A stretch of DNA of 64,000 nt from Ramlibacter agri (GCF_012927085.1 NZ_JABBFX010000001.1:2914001-2978000); one strand, 5' to 3'. Counted from the stretch's first letter, positions 38,735-48,989 are shown. Notes: a model not told the origin generated them from the letters alone. Translations and numbers: made by a program.

Positions 38735-39910
38735 TTAGGACATGCGCCGGAAGGCCAGGAGCAGCAGCGTCGCCACGCTCAGCCCCGCTCCGGCGAGGAA
38801 AGTGCTGGGAGCTCCAACGTGTTCCCACAGCCATCCGGCGAGCCCGCTCGCCAGCAGCAAGGCGATGCCGCTCGCCAGGTTGAACATGCCGAAGGCGGTC
38901 CCGCGCAGTTGCGCCGGCGCAGTGTCGGCGACCATCGTGGCCAGCAGGCCCTGGGTCATCGCCATGTGCAGGCCCCATAGCGCGATGCCGCTCCACAGCA
39001 ACCCGCCGTGGTTGGCGGACGCCAGCAGCAGGTCGGCCGCGACCAGCACCACCAGGCCGGTGGCGAGCAGGCCGCGATGGCTCATGCTGTCGGCGAGCTT
39101 GCCCAGCGGATAGGCACCCAGCGCATAGACGACGTTCATGACGATCAGCACCAGCGGCACCCAGTGCAGCGCCAGGCCGCCCTGCTGCGCCCGCAGCACC
39201 AGGAAGGCTTCGCTGAAGCGCGCCAGCGTGAACAGCGCGCCGACCGCCGCCACCCACCAGAAGGCCGGCGGCAGCAGGCGCAGGTTCTCGCGCGAGATCG
39301 GGTTGCCGCGTTGCTGCCGCTGCGACGACGGCGGCTCGTGGACGCCGGCCAGCAGCACCGCCACCGACAGGAAGGCCGGCACCACCGCAATCCAGAACAC
39401 CAGCCGGATGTTGTCGGCCCACAGCAGCATGAAGGCGATCGCCAGCAGCGGGCCGGTGAAGGCGCCCACCGTGTCCAGCGCCTGTCGCAGGCCGTAGGCG
39501 GCGCCGCGTTGTTCGGCCGGCACGAAGTCGGCCACCATCGCATCGCGCGGCGCGCCGCGGATGCCCTTGCCGACGCGGTCGATCAGCCGCGCGGCGACCA
39601 CCATGCCGGTGCCTGTGGCCAGCGCGAACAGGGGCTTGGTGACGGCGGCCAGCCCGTAACCGAGCAAGGCCAGCGGCTTGCGCCGGCCGATCCAGTCGCT
39701 CCAGACCCCGGAAAAGACCTTCACCACCAGCGCCGTGGCCTCGGCGGCGCCTTCCAGCAGGCCCACCGTGACCATGCTGGCGCCGAGCGTGGTGACGAGG
39801 AAGACGGGCAGCAGGCTGTGGATCAGCTCCGAGGAGACGTCCATCAGCAGGCTGGTGAAGCCCAGCGCCCAGACGCCCGCGGGCAACTTCGCCGCGGCGC
39901 GCTGCTGCAT
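38735..39910 (-). CDS. MFS transporter
   Basis: A 391-residue, 12-helix major facilitator. GVWSDWIGRRKPLALLGYGL is the loop 2-3 signature (G-x3-D-x2-G-R-R-K). RLIDRVGKGIRGAPRDAMVAD is the helix 4-5 region typical of the fosmidomycin-resistance-like group. GAYPLGKLADSMSHRGLL is the second-half signature. The substrate is unknown. The start is MQQRAAAKLP; an earlier in-frame start overlaps purM and is rejected. It lies 7 bases after the purM stop on the same strand. Confidence 0.87.
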   Translation of the reverse strand: MQQRAAAKLPAGVWALGFTSLLMDVSSELIHSLLPVFLVTTLGASMVTVGLLEGAAEATALVVKVFSGVWSDWIGRRKPLALLGYGLAAVTKPLFALATGTGMVVAARLIDRVGKGIRGAPRDAMVADFVPAEQRGAAYGLRQALDTVGAFTGPLLAIAFMLLWADNIRLVFWIAVVPAFLSVAVLLAGVHEPPSSQRQQRGNPISRENLRLLPPAFWWVAAVGALFTLARFSEAFLVLRAQQGGLALHWVPLVLIVMNVVYALGAYPLGKLADSMSHRGLLATGLVVLVAADLLLASANHGGLLWSGIALWGLHMAMTQGLLATMVADTAPAQLRGTAFGMFNLASGIALLLASGLAGWLWEHVGAPSTFLAGAGLSVATLLLLAFRRMS

Positions 39911-39917
39911 CGGAGGG

Positions 39918-40952
39918 TCAGCCGACCGTGACCTGGGCGCCGTCGCCGCGCGGCGCGATCCGGCCGATGTCGTGCACCTGTTCGCCCTGGGCGCGCAGCG
40001 TGTCCGCAACCGCCTGCGCTTCCGCGGGCGCCACCACGACGACCATGCCGATACCGTTGTTGAAGGTCCGGTTCATCTCGAAATCGTCGATGGCGGCCGT
40101 CTTCTGCAGCCAGGCGAAGAGCTCGGTCTGGGGCCAGCTGCCCTTGCGCAGCTGGGCGGCCAGGCCGTCCGGCAGCACGCGGGGGATGTTCTCCAGCAGG
40201 CCGCCGCCGGTGATGTGGGCCAGGGCCTTGATGCCGGCGTGCTGCGCCAGCGCGGCCAGCACCGGCTTCACGTACAGGCGGGTCGGCTCCATCACGGCTT
40301 CGCGGAAGGGCTTGCCGTCCAGGGTGGCCGGCAGCTGGGCGCCGGCGCGCTCGATGCACTTGCGCACCAAGGAGAAGCCGTTGGAATGCACGCCGCTGGA
40401 CGCCAAGCCCAGCACCACGTCGCCTGCCTGGACATCGCGGCCGGTCAGGATCTTGGACTTTTCGACGGCGCCGACCGCGAAACCGGCCAGGTCATATTCA
40501 CCGGCCGGGTACATGCCCGGCATTTCAGCGGTTTCGCCGCCGATCAGGGCGCAGCCGCTCAGCTCGCAGCCGCGGGCGATGCCGCCCACCACGGCGGCGG
40601 CGGTGTCCACGTCCAGCTTGCCGCAGGCGAAATAATCCAGGAAGAACAGCGGCTCGGCGCCCTGCACCAGCACGTCGTTGACGCTCATGGCCACCAGGTC
40701 GATGCCCACCGTGGAATGCATGTTCCACTCGAAGGCCAGCTTCAGCTTGGTGCCCACGCCGTCGGTGCCGCTCACCAGCACCGGCTCCTGGTAGCGCTTG
40801 GGCACCTCGAACAGGGCGCCGAAGCCGCCGATGCCGGCCAGGACGCCTTCGCGCATGGTCTTTTTCGCCAGCGGCTTGATGCGTTCGACCAGGGCGTCGC
40901 CGGCGTCGATGTCGACGCCCGCGTCCTTGTAGGAGAGGGGGGTGGAGTTCAT
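39918..40952 (-). CDS. purM: Phosphoribosylformylglycinamidine cyclo-ligase (AIR synthetase)
   Basis: A 344-residue enzyme of purine synthesis that closes formylglycinamidine ribotide to aminoimidazole ribotide with ATP. Family landmarks are [74 protein letters not shown], and [15 protein letters not shown]. Length equals E. coli PurM (345). It is divergent from hda, the usual betaproteobacterial order. AGGAGAGGG precedes the start. Confidence 0.96.
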   Translation of the reverse strand: MNSTPLSYKDAGVDIDAGDALVERIKPLAKKTMREGVLAGIGGFGALFEVPKRYQEPVLVSGTDGVGTKLKLAFEWNMHSTVGIDLVAMSVNDVLVQGAEPLFFLDYFACGKLDVDTAAAVVGGIARGCELSGCALIGGETAEMPGMYPAGEYDLAGFAVGAVEKSKILTGRDVQAGDVVLGLASSGVHSNGFSLVRKCIERAGAQLPATLDGKPFREAVMEPTRLYVKPVLAALAQHAGIKALAHITGGGLLENIPRVLPDGLAAQLRKGSWPQTELFAWLQKTAAIDDFEMNRTFNNGIGMVVVVAPAEAQAVADTLRAQGEQVHDIGRIAPRGDGAQVTVG

Positions 40953-41055
40953 GGAGTTGGGGTGAGCCGAGCCCGGGTAGCGCCGGCCGATAGAATTTGC
41001 GGTCGATTTTACTTGGCCGGGTCCATGCGCCCGGCTTCTGCCCCTCCTCCTTCCC

Positions 41056-41730
41056 GTGAAGCAGCTTGCCCTCGATATCGGACTCGCCCGCGCGCCCAGC
41101 CTGGCGGGTTTCCTGGCCGGCCCCAACGAGGCCGCCTGGAAACACCTGCAGCTCTGGGTGGGCAGTCCCACCCGCTCGCCGGTGCCCACCTACCTCTGGG
41201 GCGCCTCCGGCAGCGGCAAGACGCACCTGCTGCGGGCGGTGGAAGCCAGCCTGCGCGAAGCAGGCGCCCTCGTCGGCTGGCTCGACCCCTCCATGGCGGA
41301 GCCGCCGCCCTTCGACGAACGCTGGGCGGTGGTGCTGATGGACGAAGTCCACCTCTATTCGGCCGTGCAGCAGCACGCCGCCTTTTCGTATTTCGTGCAG
41401 GCGCAGGCCCTGCAGCGCGGCGTGCTGGCCGCCGGCCTGTTGCCGCCGGCCCAGCTGCAGCTGCGCGAAGACCTGCGCACCCGCCTGGGCTGGGGCCACG
41501 TGTTCCAGCTGCAGGTGCTGAGCGAGCCGGAGCGGCGCGCCGTGCTGCGGCAGGCCGCCGACGCCCGCGGCGTCTTCCTGAGCGACGAGGTGATGGATTT
41601 CATCCTGTCCCGCTTCTCGCGCGACCTGGACAGCCTGCTGCAACTGCTGGACCACCTGGACGCCTACGCGCTGCAGACCCAGCGGGCCATCACCATCCCC
41701 CTGATCCGTTCCATGTTGGAGAACGAATGA
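41056..41730 (+). CDS. hda: DnaA regulatory inactivator Hda
   Basis: A 224-residue DnaA-like AAA+ protein that promotes hydrolysis of DnaA-bound ATP on the sliding clamp. The start MKQLALDIG contains a clamp-binding QLALDI motif. Walker A GASGSGKT is at 49-56, Walker [11 protein letters not shown], and the sensor region is [14 protein letters not shown]. There is no DNA-binding domain, in contrast with DnaA. Start is GTG. It leads an operon: the stop overlaps the HAD gene in ATGA. Confidence 0.93.
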   Translation: MKQLALDIGLARAPSLAGFLAGPNEAAWKHLQLWVGSPTRSPVPTYLWGASGSGKTHLLRAVEASLREAGALVGWLDPSMAEPPPFDERWAVVLMDEVHLYSAVQQHAAFSYFVQAQALQRGVLAAGLLPPAQLQLREDLRTRLGWGHVFQLQVLSEPERRAVLRQAADARGVFLSDEVMDFILSRFSRDLDSLLQLLDHLDAYALQTQRAITIPLIRSMLENE

Positions 41731-42398
41731 GCAAACCCAAGGTCGCATTGTTCGACCTGGACCACACGCTGCTGCCGCTGGATTCCGATTACAGCTGGGG
41801 TGAGTTCACCCAGCAGATCGGCTGGACCGACCCGGTCCGGTTCAAGCGCCGCAACGACGAGTTCTACGCCCACTACGTGGCCGGCACGCTGGACATCCAC
41901 GACTACGTGCGTTTCGCCGTCGAGGCCATGCGCGAGCGCGGCGAGGCTGCCTATCGCGAGGCGCACCAGCGCTTCATGCAAGACTGGATCCTGCCGCTGC
42001 GCCCCGATGCCATGGAGCTGGTGCGGGAGCACCAGCAGGCCGGCGACCTGGTCGCCATCGTCACCGCCACCAACGAGCTGGTGACGGCCCCGATCGCCGC
42101 CGCTTTCGGCGTGCCGGAGCTGATCGCCGTCCAGCTGGAGCGCGGCAAGGACGGCTGGATCACCGGCGAGATCGCCGGCGTCCCGTCCATGCGGGAAGGC
42201 AAGGTCGTCCGCGTCGAGGCCTGGCTCAAGCAGCGCGGCCTGGACTGGCTCGATGTCGAAACCACCTTCTATTCCGATTCCACCAACGACCTGCCGCTGC
42301 TGGAGCAGGTCGACCACCCGGTGGCGACCAATCCGGACGCGCGGCTGCGTCCCATCGCCCTGGAGCGCGGTTGGCGCATACTCGACCTGTTCCAATGA
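41727..42398 (+). CDS. HAD-superfamily hydrolase, SerB-like (IB)
   Basis: A 223-residue phosphatase-fold protein. Motif I is KVALFDLDHTLL (nucleophile Asp10), motif II is AIVTATNELVT, Lys is in GIPS-like EIAGVPSMREGKV, and motif IV is FYSDSTNDLPLL. It belongs to the HAD-IB group, near SerB and bacterial choline-phosphatase-like enzymes. The substrate is unknown. It is coupled by ATGA overlaps to hda upstream and pcnB downstream, an arrangement common in betaproteobacteria. Confidence 0.92.
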   Translation: MSKPKVALFDLDHTLLPLDSDYSWGEFTQQIGWTDPVRFKRRNDEFYAHYVAGTLDIHDYVRFAVEAMRERGEAAYREAHQRFMQDWILPLRPDAMELVREHQQAGDLVAIVTATNELVTAPIAAAFGVPELIAVQLERGKDGWITGEIAGVPSMREGKVVRVEAWLKQRGLDWLDVETTFYSDSTNDLPLLEQVDHPVATNPDARLRPIALERGWRILDLFQ

Positions 42399-43936
42399 TC
42401 AAGAAATTCATCGCCAATCTGCTCGGCGGCGGCGCCAAACCCAAGTTCGGCAAGCGCCAGGAAGTGGGGCCCGAGGAGCACGGCATCGATCCCACCCTGG
42501 TCGATGAGCGCGCCCTCAACGTGGTGCACACGCTCAAGGAAGCCGGCTTCGAGGCCTACATCGTGGGCGGGGCCGTGCGCGACCTGTTGCTGGGGCTGCG
42601 GCCCAAGGACTTCGACGTGGCCACCAGCGCCACGCCGGAGCAGGTGAAGGGCCTGTTCCGCCGCGCCTTCATCATCGGCCGGCGCTTCCGCATCGTGCAC
42701 GTGGTCTACGGCCGCGGGCGCGAACACGAGGTGATCGAGGTCTCGACCTTCCGCGCCAACCTCGACTCCGCCGCCGCCGAGGCGGTGAGCGGCAACGAGC
42801 GCACCAGCAAGAACGAGCTGGCCGGCATGAAGCACGCGGTGGACGCGAGCGGGCGGGTGCTGCGCGACAACGTCTGGGGCCCGCAGGAAGAAGACGCGGC
42901 GCGCCGCGACTTCACCATCAACGCCATGTACTACGACCCCGAGCGCCGCATCGTGGTCGATTACCACAAGGGCATCCAGGACGCCAAGAAGCACACGCTG
43001 CGCATGATCGGCGACCCGGCGGCCCGCTACCGCGAAGACCCCGTGCGCATCATCCGCGCCGTGCGCTTCTCGGCCAAGCTGGCCGCGCTGGGCTTCAAGT
43101 TCGAGGCCAAGAGCAAGGCGGCGCTGCTGCCCAACCTGCCGCTGCTCGCCGACGTGCCGCAAAGCCGCCTGTTCGACGAGATGCTGAAGCTGCTGCAGAC
43201 GGGCCACGCGATCGCCACGATCGAGCAGCTGAAGACGCTGGGCATGGCCCGTGGCATCTATCCGCTGCTGGACCTGATCGTCGAGCGCGCCGCGCAACCC
43301 TTCGTGCGCGCCGCGCTGCAGGACACCGACCGCCGCGTGGGCGAGGGCAAGCCGGTGGCTGCCAGCTTCCTGCTGGCCAGCGTGCTGTGGGCCGACGTGC
43401 GCGACGGCTGGTCGCAGCGCCTGGCGCGCAAGCAGCATCCTTTCCCGGCGCTGCAGGAAGCGATCGACGAAGTGTTCGATGCGCGCATCGGCGACATCTC
43501 GGGCCGCGGCAAGCTGGGCGCCGACATGCGCGAGATCTGGATGATGCAGCCGCGTTTCGAGAAGCGCACCGGCACCACGCCCTTCAGCCTGGTGGAGCAG
43601 CCGCGCTTCCGCGCCGCCTTCGACTTCATGCGCCTGCGCGCCGACGTCGGCGAGGTCGACGTGGTGCTGGCCGACTGGTGGCAGGAATTCAGCCTGGCGA
43701 GCGACACCGTCCGCGAGGACCTGGTGATGCAGCTGCGCGACGAGCAGCAGAAGGGCCAGCGCCGCGTGCGCGCGCCGCGGCCTCCGGCGCCGCCGGCGGA
43801 AGCATCCGGCGCGCAGCCGGAAACGGCGGCCGCCGAAGGCGAGGGCAGCGGCGACGCGCCGCGCAAGCGCCGGCGCCGCCGCCGCAAGCCCGCCGGTGCG
43901 GGTGGCGGCGACCAGGCCGGCGACCGCGCGTCCTGA
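42395..43936 (+). CDS. pcnB: Poly(A) polymerase I / polynucleotide adenylyltransferase
   Basis: A 513-residue class II nucleotidyltransferase that adds poly(A) tails promoting RNA decay. FEAYIVGGAVRDLLLGLRPKDFDVATSATPEQV gives the GGxVRDLLLG and DxD active site. RDFTINAMYYDP, YREDPVRIIRAVRF and the RNA-binding neck follow. The C-terminal 80 residues are disordered, very basic and Pro/Ala-rich (KRRRRRRKPAG). The start at MIKKFIANLL overlaps the HAD stop (ATGA). CCA-adding activity is unlikely since the betaproteobacterial PcnB group has this N-terminal extension. Confidence 0.94.
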   Translation: MIKKFIANLLGGGAKPKFGKRQEVGPEEHGIDPTLVDERALNVVHTLKEAGFEAYIVGGAVRDLLLGLRPKDFDVATSATPEQVKGLFRRAFIIGRRFRIVHVVYGRGREHEVIEVSTFRANLDSAAAEAVSGNERTSKNELAGMKHAVDASGRVLRDNVWGPQEEDAARRDFTINAMYYDPERRIVVDYHKGIQDAKKHTLRMIGDPAARYREDPVRIIRAVRFSAKLAALGFKFEAKSKAALLPNLPLLADVPQSRLFDEMLKLLQTGHAIATIEQLKTLGMARGIYPLLDLIVERAAQPFVRAALQDTDRRVGEGKPVAASFLLASVLWADVRDGWSQRLARKQHPFPALQEAIDEVFDARIGDISGRGKLGADMREIWMMQPRFEKRTGTTPFSLVEQPRFRAAFDFMRLRADVGEVDVVLADWWQEFSLASDTVREDLVMQLRDEQQKGQRRVRAPRPPAPPAEASGAQPETAAAEGEGSGDAPRKRRRRRRKPAGAGGGDQAGDRAS

Positions 43937-43941
43937 TCTCC

Positions 43942-44713
<772 letters not shown>

Positions 44714-44715
44714 AG

Positions 44716-44845
44716 GCGGACGGACTTCCGGACGCAAAGGTCGCAAAAAAATCCGCCAAAGTGCGCAAAAGAATCCAATCCAATTGGCTGTTCTTTTGCG
44801 TCTTTTGCGTAACCTTTGCGCCTTTTGCGTCCGGCAGTCCTGCCT
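44716..44845. repeat. Long imperfect inverted repeat centred on CCAATTGG
   Basis: Arms of about 55 bases flank the palindrome CCAATTGG (44780-44787). The left arm reads GGACGCAAAGGTCGC with AGTGCGCAAAAGAA, and the reverse complement of the right arm reads GGACGCAAAAGGCGC with AGACGCAAAAGAA; the two pair at about three quarters of positions. It fills the gap between the c-subunit gene and the convergent phosphatase gene. Its composition (GCAAAA blocks) differs from both neighbours. It could be a MITE-like or REP-like element or a terminator-like structure. Confidence 0.65.
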
Positions 44846-45331
44846 TCAGAACCAGTCGACGAGCCCAGACTGCTCCGCGTTCTGCGGGTTCGAGCCGGCG
44901 TCGCGCACGCGCTGCAAGGCGTCGGCGGCGGAATAGCCCAGCGCCTTGAGAACGCAGGCGGCGGCGGTGCCGGTGCGGCCCATGCCGGCGGCGCAATGCA
45001 GCATCACCGAGTCGCCCTTGCGCAGGCCTTCGGCGATCGAGTTGATGTCGCGGCGGAAGGCCGCCGGGTCTTCCGGCAGGCCGAAGTTGCGCATCGGCGC
45101 CAGCTGCCAGCGAAAGGGCAGGCGGCCGGCGACCACGGCCGCGTGGTAGTCCGGCGAGAGCTCCGACAGCTCGGCGCGCGGCGTCAGGCAAACCACCAGC
45201 CCCAGCCGGTTGCGCTCGGCCTGGTTCTCGAACGAGGACCAGGCCTCGAAGCGGCCCGGCATGGCGCCCAGCCACAGCTGGCCGGGCACGTCCGGGGGAA
45301 GGTCGACGCGTCGCAGCGGCATGGCCTGCAT
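44846..45331 (-). CDS. Dual-specificity/tyrosine phosphatase-like protein
   Basis: A 161-residue protein with the PTP signature HCAAGMGRTGTAAACVL (C-x5-R), and an upstream acidic strand ENQAERNRLGLVVCLT likely to carry the general acid. The fold resembles bacterial dual-specificity or inositol phosphatases of the cyclin-dependent kinase inhibitor-like group. It starts at the last base of the upstream cytochrome stop (TAATG overlap); a Met three codons in is also possible. The substrate is unknown. Confidence 0.85.
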   Translation of the reverse strand: MQAMPLRRVDLPPDVPGQLWLGAMPGRFEAWSSFENQAERNRLGLVVCLTPRAELSELSPDYHAAVVAGRLPFRWQLAPMRNFGLPEDPAAFRRDINSIAEGLRKGDSVMLHCAAGMGRTGTAAACVLKALGYSAADALQRVRDAGSNPQNAEQSGLVDWF

Positions 45332-46611
45332 TATGGGCGCGCGCTGCTGCGCTGTTGGGCCACTTCGAACTCCGAAACCGGCGAAGCGCGGTTGCCCCAG
45401 GAGGCGCGCACGTAGCTGAGGACCGCGGCCACGTCCGCATCCGACAGCTGCGTGGCAAACGGCGGCATGCCGAAGGGCTTCGGATTGCGGCGCGTGGCCG
45501 GCGCGAAGCCGCCATGCAGCACCACCTGCACCAGGTTGGCCGTCACGGGCAGCGTCACCTGCCGGTTTCGGGCCAGTGCGGGATAGGCGTTGGGCACGCC
45601 CTGGCCGCGGTCGCCGTGGCACTCGATGCAGCGGTCCTTGTAGATCTTGCTGCCGCGCGACAGCACCTGGTCCGTCGGATTGCGCACTTCCAGCGGATCC
45701 GTATCGCCCGGCGTGGGCGGCAGGCTTTTCAGGTACACCGCCATCGCGCGGATGTCGCCCGGCTCCAGGTATTGCAGGCTGTTCAGCACCACTTCGGCCA
45801 TCGGGCCCGAGGTGGTCGCGCGCGGCGCGATGCCGGTGGACAGCAGCTGCTCGATCTCGGCCAGCGGCCAATCGGCGGTGCCGGCCTCGCTGGCCGAGGA
45901 CAGCGAGGGCGCATACCAGTTCTGCATCGGGATCAGGCCGCCCGACAGGTCGGTGAGGTCGCTGCTGCCGCCCAGCGCGTTGCGCGCGGTGTGGCAGGCG
46001 CCGCAGTGGGCCAGGCCGCGCACGAGATAGGCGCCGCGGTTCCATTCCGGCGTGTGGGTCGCGTCTTCCTCGAATTTCTCCGGCCGGAAGTACAGCACCC
46101 GCCAGACAGCCAGCGCTGCCTGCGTGCTGTAAGGCCAGCGCAGCCGGTGCGCGCGGTTCGGCTTGTTGGCCGGCGGCAGGCTGCGCAGGTAGTCGAACAG
46201 CGCATCGGCGTCATTGGCTGTCACCAGCGTCATGTGCGGGTAGGGGAAGGCCGGGTACAGCAGGCGGCCATCGCGCGAACGGCCTTCCTGCAGCGCGCGC
46301 CGGAAGTAGCCGGCCGACCAGCCGCCGATGCCGGTGGCGGCGTCGGGCGTGATGTTGCTCGAATAGACGGTGCCGAACGGCGTCTCGATGGCCCGGCCGC
46401 CTGCGTAAGGTGTGCCGCCGCGCTCGGTGTGGCACAGCATGCAGTTGCCCACGCGCGCGAGATAGGCGCCGCGCGCGACCTGGTCGCTGTTGGGCGGCGT
46501 GGTCGGCGGGGATTCGTCGAGGCTGGGCGTGCCCCAGAAGTTCCAGGCCCACACCAGCGCCGCCGCCAGCAGCAGCAGCGCGAGCAGCGCCCACAGCAGC
46601 CGCCGGATCAT
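45331..46611 (-). CDS. Membrane-anchored tri-haem cytochrome c
   Basis: A 426-residue protein with a membrane anchor (residues 4-24) and three CxxCH sites: CMLCH (57-61), CGACH (about 205) and CIECH (about 340). Each lies in a mono-haem module with a downstream Met-containing loop. The first two modules resemble the tri-haem cytochrome subunits of membrane dehydrogenases (alcohol, gluconate or aldehyde types). No dehydrogenase gene is beside it. The start overlaps the stop of the di-haem cytochrome gene (ATGA). It probably passes electrons to a terminal oxidase or quinol. Confidence 0.9.
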   Translation of the reverse strand: MIRRLLWALLALLLLAAALVWAWNFWGTPSLDESPPTTPPNSDQVARGAYLARVGNCMLCHTERGGTPYAGGRAIETPFGTVYSSNITPDAATGIGGWSAGYFRRALQEGRSRDGRLLYPAFPYPHMTLVTANDADALFDYLRSLPPANKPNRAHRLRWPYSTQAALAVWRVLYFRPEKFEEDATHTPEWNRGAYLVRGLAHCGACHTARNALGGSSDLTDLSGGLIPMQNWYAPSLSSASEAGTADWPLAEIEQLLSTGIAPRATTSGPMAEVVLNSLQYLEPGDIRAMAVYLKSLPPTPGDTDPLEVRNPTDQVLSRGSKIYKDRCIECHGDRGQGVPNAYPALARNRQVTLPVTANLVQVVLHGGFAPATRRNPKPFGMPPFATQLSDADVAAVLSYVRASWGNRASPVSEFEVAQQRSSARP

Positions 46612-47393
46612 GGGCGGCCTCCAGCCGCGGCCGGCAGCGGCGCGGAGCCGCAGCGCATGGGCGGCGGCTCGGGCGCGGGCGGCGGTGGCGGAGCGGCCTT
46701 GCGGCCCTTGTGGCGGGTCGCGGCCGGCGCGGGGGCGCTGACGGCTTCGGCCACCGGCCTCGGGTTGGCCGGCAGGGCTTCGCTGGCGAGGAAGGCGGTC
46801 ACCGCGCCCAGGTCTTCGGGCGAGAGCCGCCGCGCGATCTCCGCCATGCAATCGGGCGCATGCGCGCGCCGCTGCCCGGTGCGCCAGGCGCCCAGCTGCG
46901 CGTTGAGGTAGTCGCGCGAGAGTCCAAGCAGGCCCGGCACGTTGGGCTGCACGCCGGTCAGCGCGTGGCCATGGCAGTGCGCGCAAGCCGGCAGGTTGCG
47001 CTCCGCGTCGCCGTTGGTGGCGATCGCGCGACCGCGCTGGAGGACCTCGGGCGCTTCGTCGACGCGCTGCGGCGGCGGGTAGGGCAGGTCGAGCTGCGCG
47101 AAGTAATGGGCGATCTGCGCCAGGTACTCGTTCGACAGCGGATCGAGCAGGCCCGCCATCAGGCCGTAATGGCGGCGGCCCTCGCGGAAGTTCAGCAACT
47201 GGTTGTAAAGGTAGCCCGCCGGCTTGCCCGCGATGCGCGGGTAGTAACCGTCCGGGCCGGCGCGGCCTTCGCGGCCGTGGCAACTGGTGCAGGCCAGCGT
47301 GCGCTGGCCCATGGTGTCCTCGAAGGGCGCAGGCGCCGCGACCGCCCCGGCGGCCACGGCAACCAGAACCAAAAGCATGAACTTGCCGCGCAT
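46608..47393 (-). CDS. Exported di-haem cytochrome c
   Basis: A 261-residue periplasmic protein with a signal peptide (residues 1-20, MLLVLVAVAAGAVAAP) and two haem sites, CTSCH (35-39) and CAHCH (about 137). DGYYPRIAGKPAGYLYNQLLNF is typical of cytochrome c4/c-553-like modules. The last 45 residues are Pro/Ala-rich and may be disordered. It is first of a pair with the tri-haem cytochrome (ATGA overlap), so the two likely form one electron-transfer unit. Confidence 0.9.
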   Translation of the reverse strand: MRGKFMLLVLVAVAAGAVAAPAPFEDTMGQRTLACTSCHGREGRAGPDGYYPRIAGKPAGYLYNQLLNFREGRRHYGLMAGLLDPLSNEYLAQIAHYFAQLDLPYPPPQRVDEAPEVLQRGRAIATNGDAERNLPACAHCHGHALTGVQPNVPGLLGLSRDYLNAQLGAWRTGQRRAHAPDCMAEIARRLSPEDLGAVTAFLASEALPANPRPVAEAVSAPAPAATRHKGRKAAPPPPPAPEPPPMRCGSAPLPAAAGGRP

Positions 47394-47505
47394 CGCCGGA
47401 CTATGCCATTGTTGGCAGGTTGACCCGGCACAGTCGGCCGGCGGCGGACACGCGGTTCGTCCTCGTCCTACAGCAGCCCTTGCACGCGCTGCCTAAGGTG
47501 GCTGC

Positions 47506-47697
47506 ATGAACCTCTACCGACGTTCCAGCAAGCCGAAGCAGCAAGGTGATGACGCGAATCGTCCGCGGCGTCGGCAGGCGCAAGGGGATGAGGGCACCAA
47601 CGCGGTCCAGCACCGGCCGGACCCGAAGGCGGAGCCCATTCCCGACGGCGAGCACAAGTACGTGCCGCGCAGCCCGTACCGCACGGGCAATTATTGA
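47506..47697 (+). CDS. Hypothetical small basic protein
   Basis: A 63-residue hydrophilic protein, very rich in Arg, Lys, Pro and Gln and predicted disordered (NLYRRSSKPKQQGDDANRPR, ending [10 protein letters not shown]). AAGGTGG lies 9-15 bases upstream. No homologue is recognised. It overlaps the convergent ferredoxin stop by 7 bases. The moderate confidence reflects its size and low complexity. Confidence 0.45.
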   Translation: MNLYRRSSKPKQQGDDANRPRRRQAQGDEGTNAVQHRPDPKAEPIPDGEHKYVPRSPYRTGNY

Positions 47698-47987
47698 TCC
47701 CCCAGCACCACGTCGGTGAGGGGAAAGGCGACGCAGGGCAGCACCCAGGCGCCGCTTTGCTTTTCTTCGGGCAGCAGCCCGGGCCAGGGGATGCGGTAAT
47801 GCACGCGGCCCGCCAGCAGCGGGCGCAGGCAGGTGCGGCAGGTGCCGTTGCGGCACGAACTCTCCATCGCGATGCCGGCAGCCGCGGCGGCCTGCAGCAG
47901 CGGCAGGTTCGCAGGCGCGGCGAAACGCCGGCCGGAAGGGCGCAGCTCCGCCTGGTGGACGGGCGACGGCGCCCCACTATCTGGCAT
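47691..47987 (-). CDS. Small [2Fe-2S] ferredoxin-like protein
   Basis: A 98-residue plant/vertebrate-type ferredoxin fragment: [18 protein letters not shown] gives C-x4-C-x2-C and [10 protein letters not shown] supplies the fourth Cys. N-terminal strands [14 protein letters not shown] and ANLPLLQAA precede. Length is normal for stand-alone ferredoxins fused to nothing else. It could donate electrons to an unlinked oxygenase. It stands alone on the minus strand, divergent from DUF808. Confidence 0.87.
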   Translation of the reverse strand: MPDSGAPSPVHQAELRPSGRRFAAPANLPLLQAAAAAGIAMESSCRNGTCRTCLRPLLAGRVHYRIPWPGLLPEEKQSGAWVLPCVAFPLTDVVLGDQ

Positions 47988-48007
47988 CTCTTCATGATAA
48001 TCGGCGG

Positions 48008-48925
48008 ATGGCCTCCAGCCTTCTCGCGCTCCTCGACGACATCGCCACGCTGCTGGACGACGTCGCCCTGCTCACCAAGCTTGCCGCCAAGAAGACGGCC
48101 GGCGTGCTGGGCGACGACCTCGCGCTGAACGCGCAGCAGGTCACCGGCGTGTCGCCGCAGCGCGAGCTGCCGGTGGTGTGGGCGGTGGCCAAGGGCTCGC
48201 TGGTCAACAAGGCCATCCTCGTGCCCGCCGCCCTGGCCATCAGCGCCGTCGCGCCCTGGGCGGTGACGCCGCTGCTGATGCTGGGCGGCGCCTTCCTCTG
48301 CTTCGAGGCGATGGAGAAGGTGGCGCACCGGCTGCTCCACAGCAAGGACGAAGACGAGGCGCACCACGAGGAACTGCTGGAGGCCAGCGCCAACCCGCAG
48401 GTGGACATCGGCGCCATGGAGCGCGACAAGATCAAGGGCGCGATCCGCACCGATTTCATCCTGTCGGCGGAGATCATCGTCATCACGCTCGGCTCGGTCG
48501 CGGGCGCGGACTTCGTCACGCGCGTCGCGGTGCTGTGCGGCATCGCGGTGATCATGACCGCCGGCGTCTACGGACTGGTGGGCGCCATCGTGAAGCTGGA
48601 CGACTTCGGGGCCTTCCTGGCCAGGCGCGCCAGCGCGCCCGCCCAGGCCACGGGCCGCGCCATCCTGTGGGCAGCGCCCTGGTTGATGAAATTCCTGTCG
48701 GTGGCCGGCACCGTGGCCATGTTCCTGGTGGGCGGCAGCATCCTTGCGCACGGCATTCCGCCGCTGGAACACTGGACCGAGACGCTGGCCGATGGCGGCG
48801 GCGCCGTCGGAACCCTCACGACCTTGCTGCTGCACGCCGCCACCGGCGTCGTCGCCGGCGTGGTGCTCGTGGCCGGTTACGCGCTGGCGATGAAGCTGCG
48901 TGGCAAGCGGCCCGCGCAGGCCTGA
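48008..48925 (+). CDS. DUF808 (YedI-like) inner-membrane protein
   Basis: A 305-residue membrane protein of the DUF808 family. The N-terminus [38 protein letters not shown] is diagnostic. It is followed by about six hydrophobic helices, the soluble loop [18 protein letters not shown] and the segment [24 protein letters not shown]. coli YedI belongs here; the function is unknown. The reading frame starts 20 bases from the divergent ferredoxin start. Confidence 0.92.
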   Translation: MASSLLALLDDIATLLDDVALLTKLAAKKTAGVLGDDLALNAQQVTGVSPQRELPVVWAVAKGSLVNKAILVPAALAISAVAPWAVTPLLMLGGAFLCFEAMEKVAHRLLHSKDEDEAHHEELLEASANPQVDIGAMERDKIKGAIRTDFILSAEIIVITLGSVAGADFVTRVAVLCGIAVIMTAGVYGLVGAIVKLDDFGAFLARRASAPAQATGRAILWAAPWLMKFLSVAGTVAMFLVGGSILAHGIPPLEHWTETLADGGGAVGTLTTLLLHAATGVVAGVVLVAGYALAMKLRGKRPAQA

Positions 48926-48958
48926 ACCCGGCACCCTCTCCGGGCAATCACCTAGGTA

Positions 48959-48989
48959 TTTGACTCATGCGTAGGGCGCTTCCTACGCT
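48959..48989 (+). promoter_or_regulatory. Promoter with embedded GCGTAGG-N6-CCTACGC palindrome
   Basis: TTGACT (48960-48965), an 18-base spacer and TACGCT (48984-48989) make a plausible sigma-70 promoter for the 58-residue gene. A perfect 7-bp inverted repeat with a 6-base centre (48969-48988) covers the spacer and most of the -10. That geometry suits an operator. It is the only perfect member of the GTAGG-N6-CCTAC series. Confidence 0.5.
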
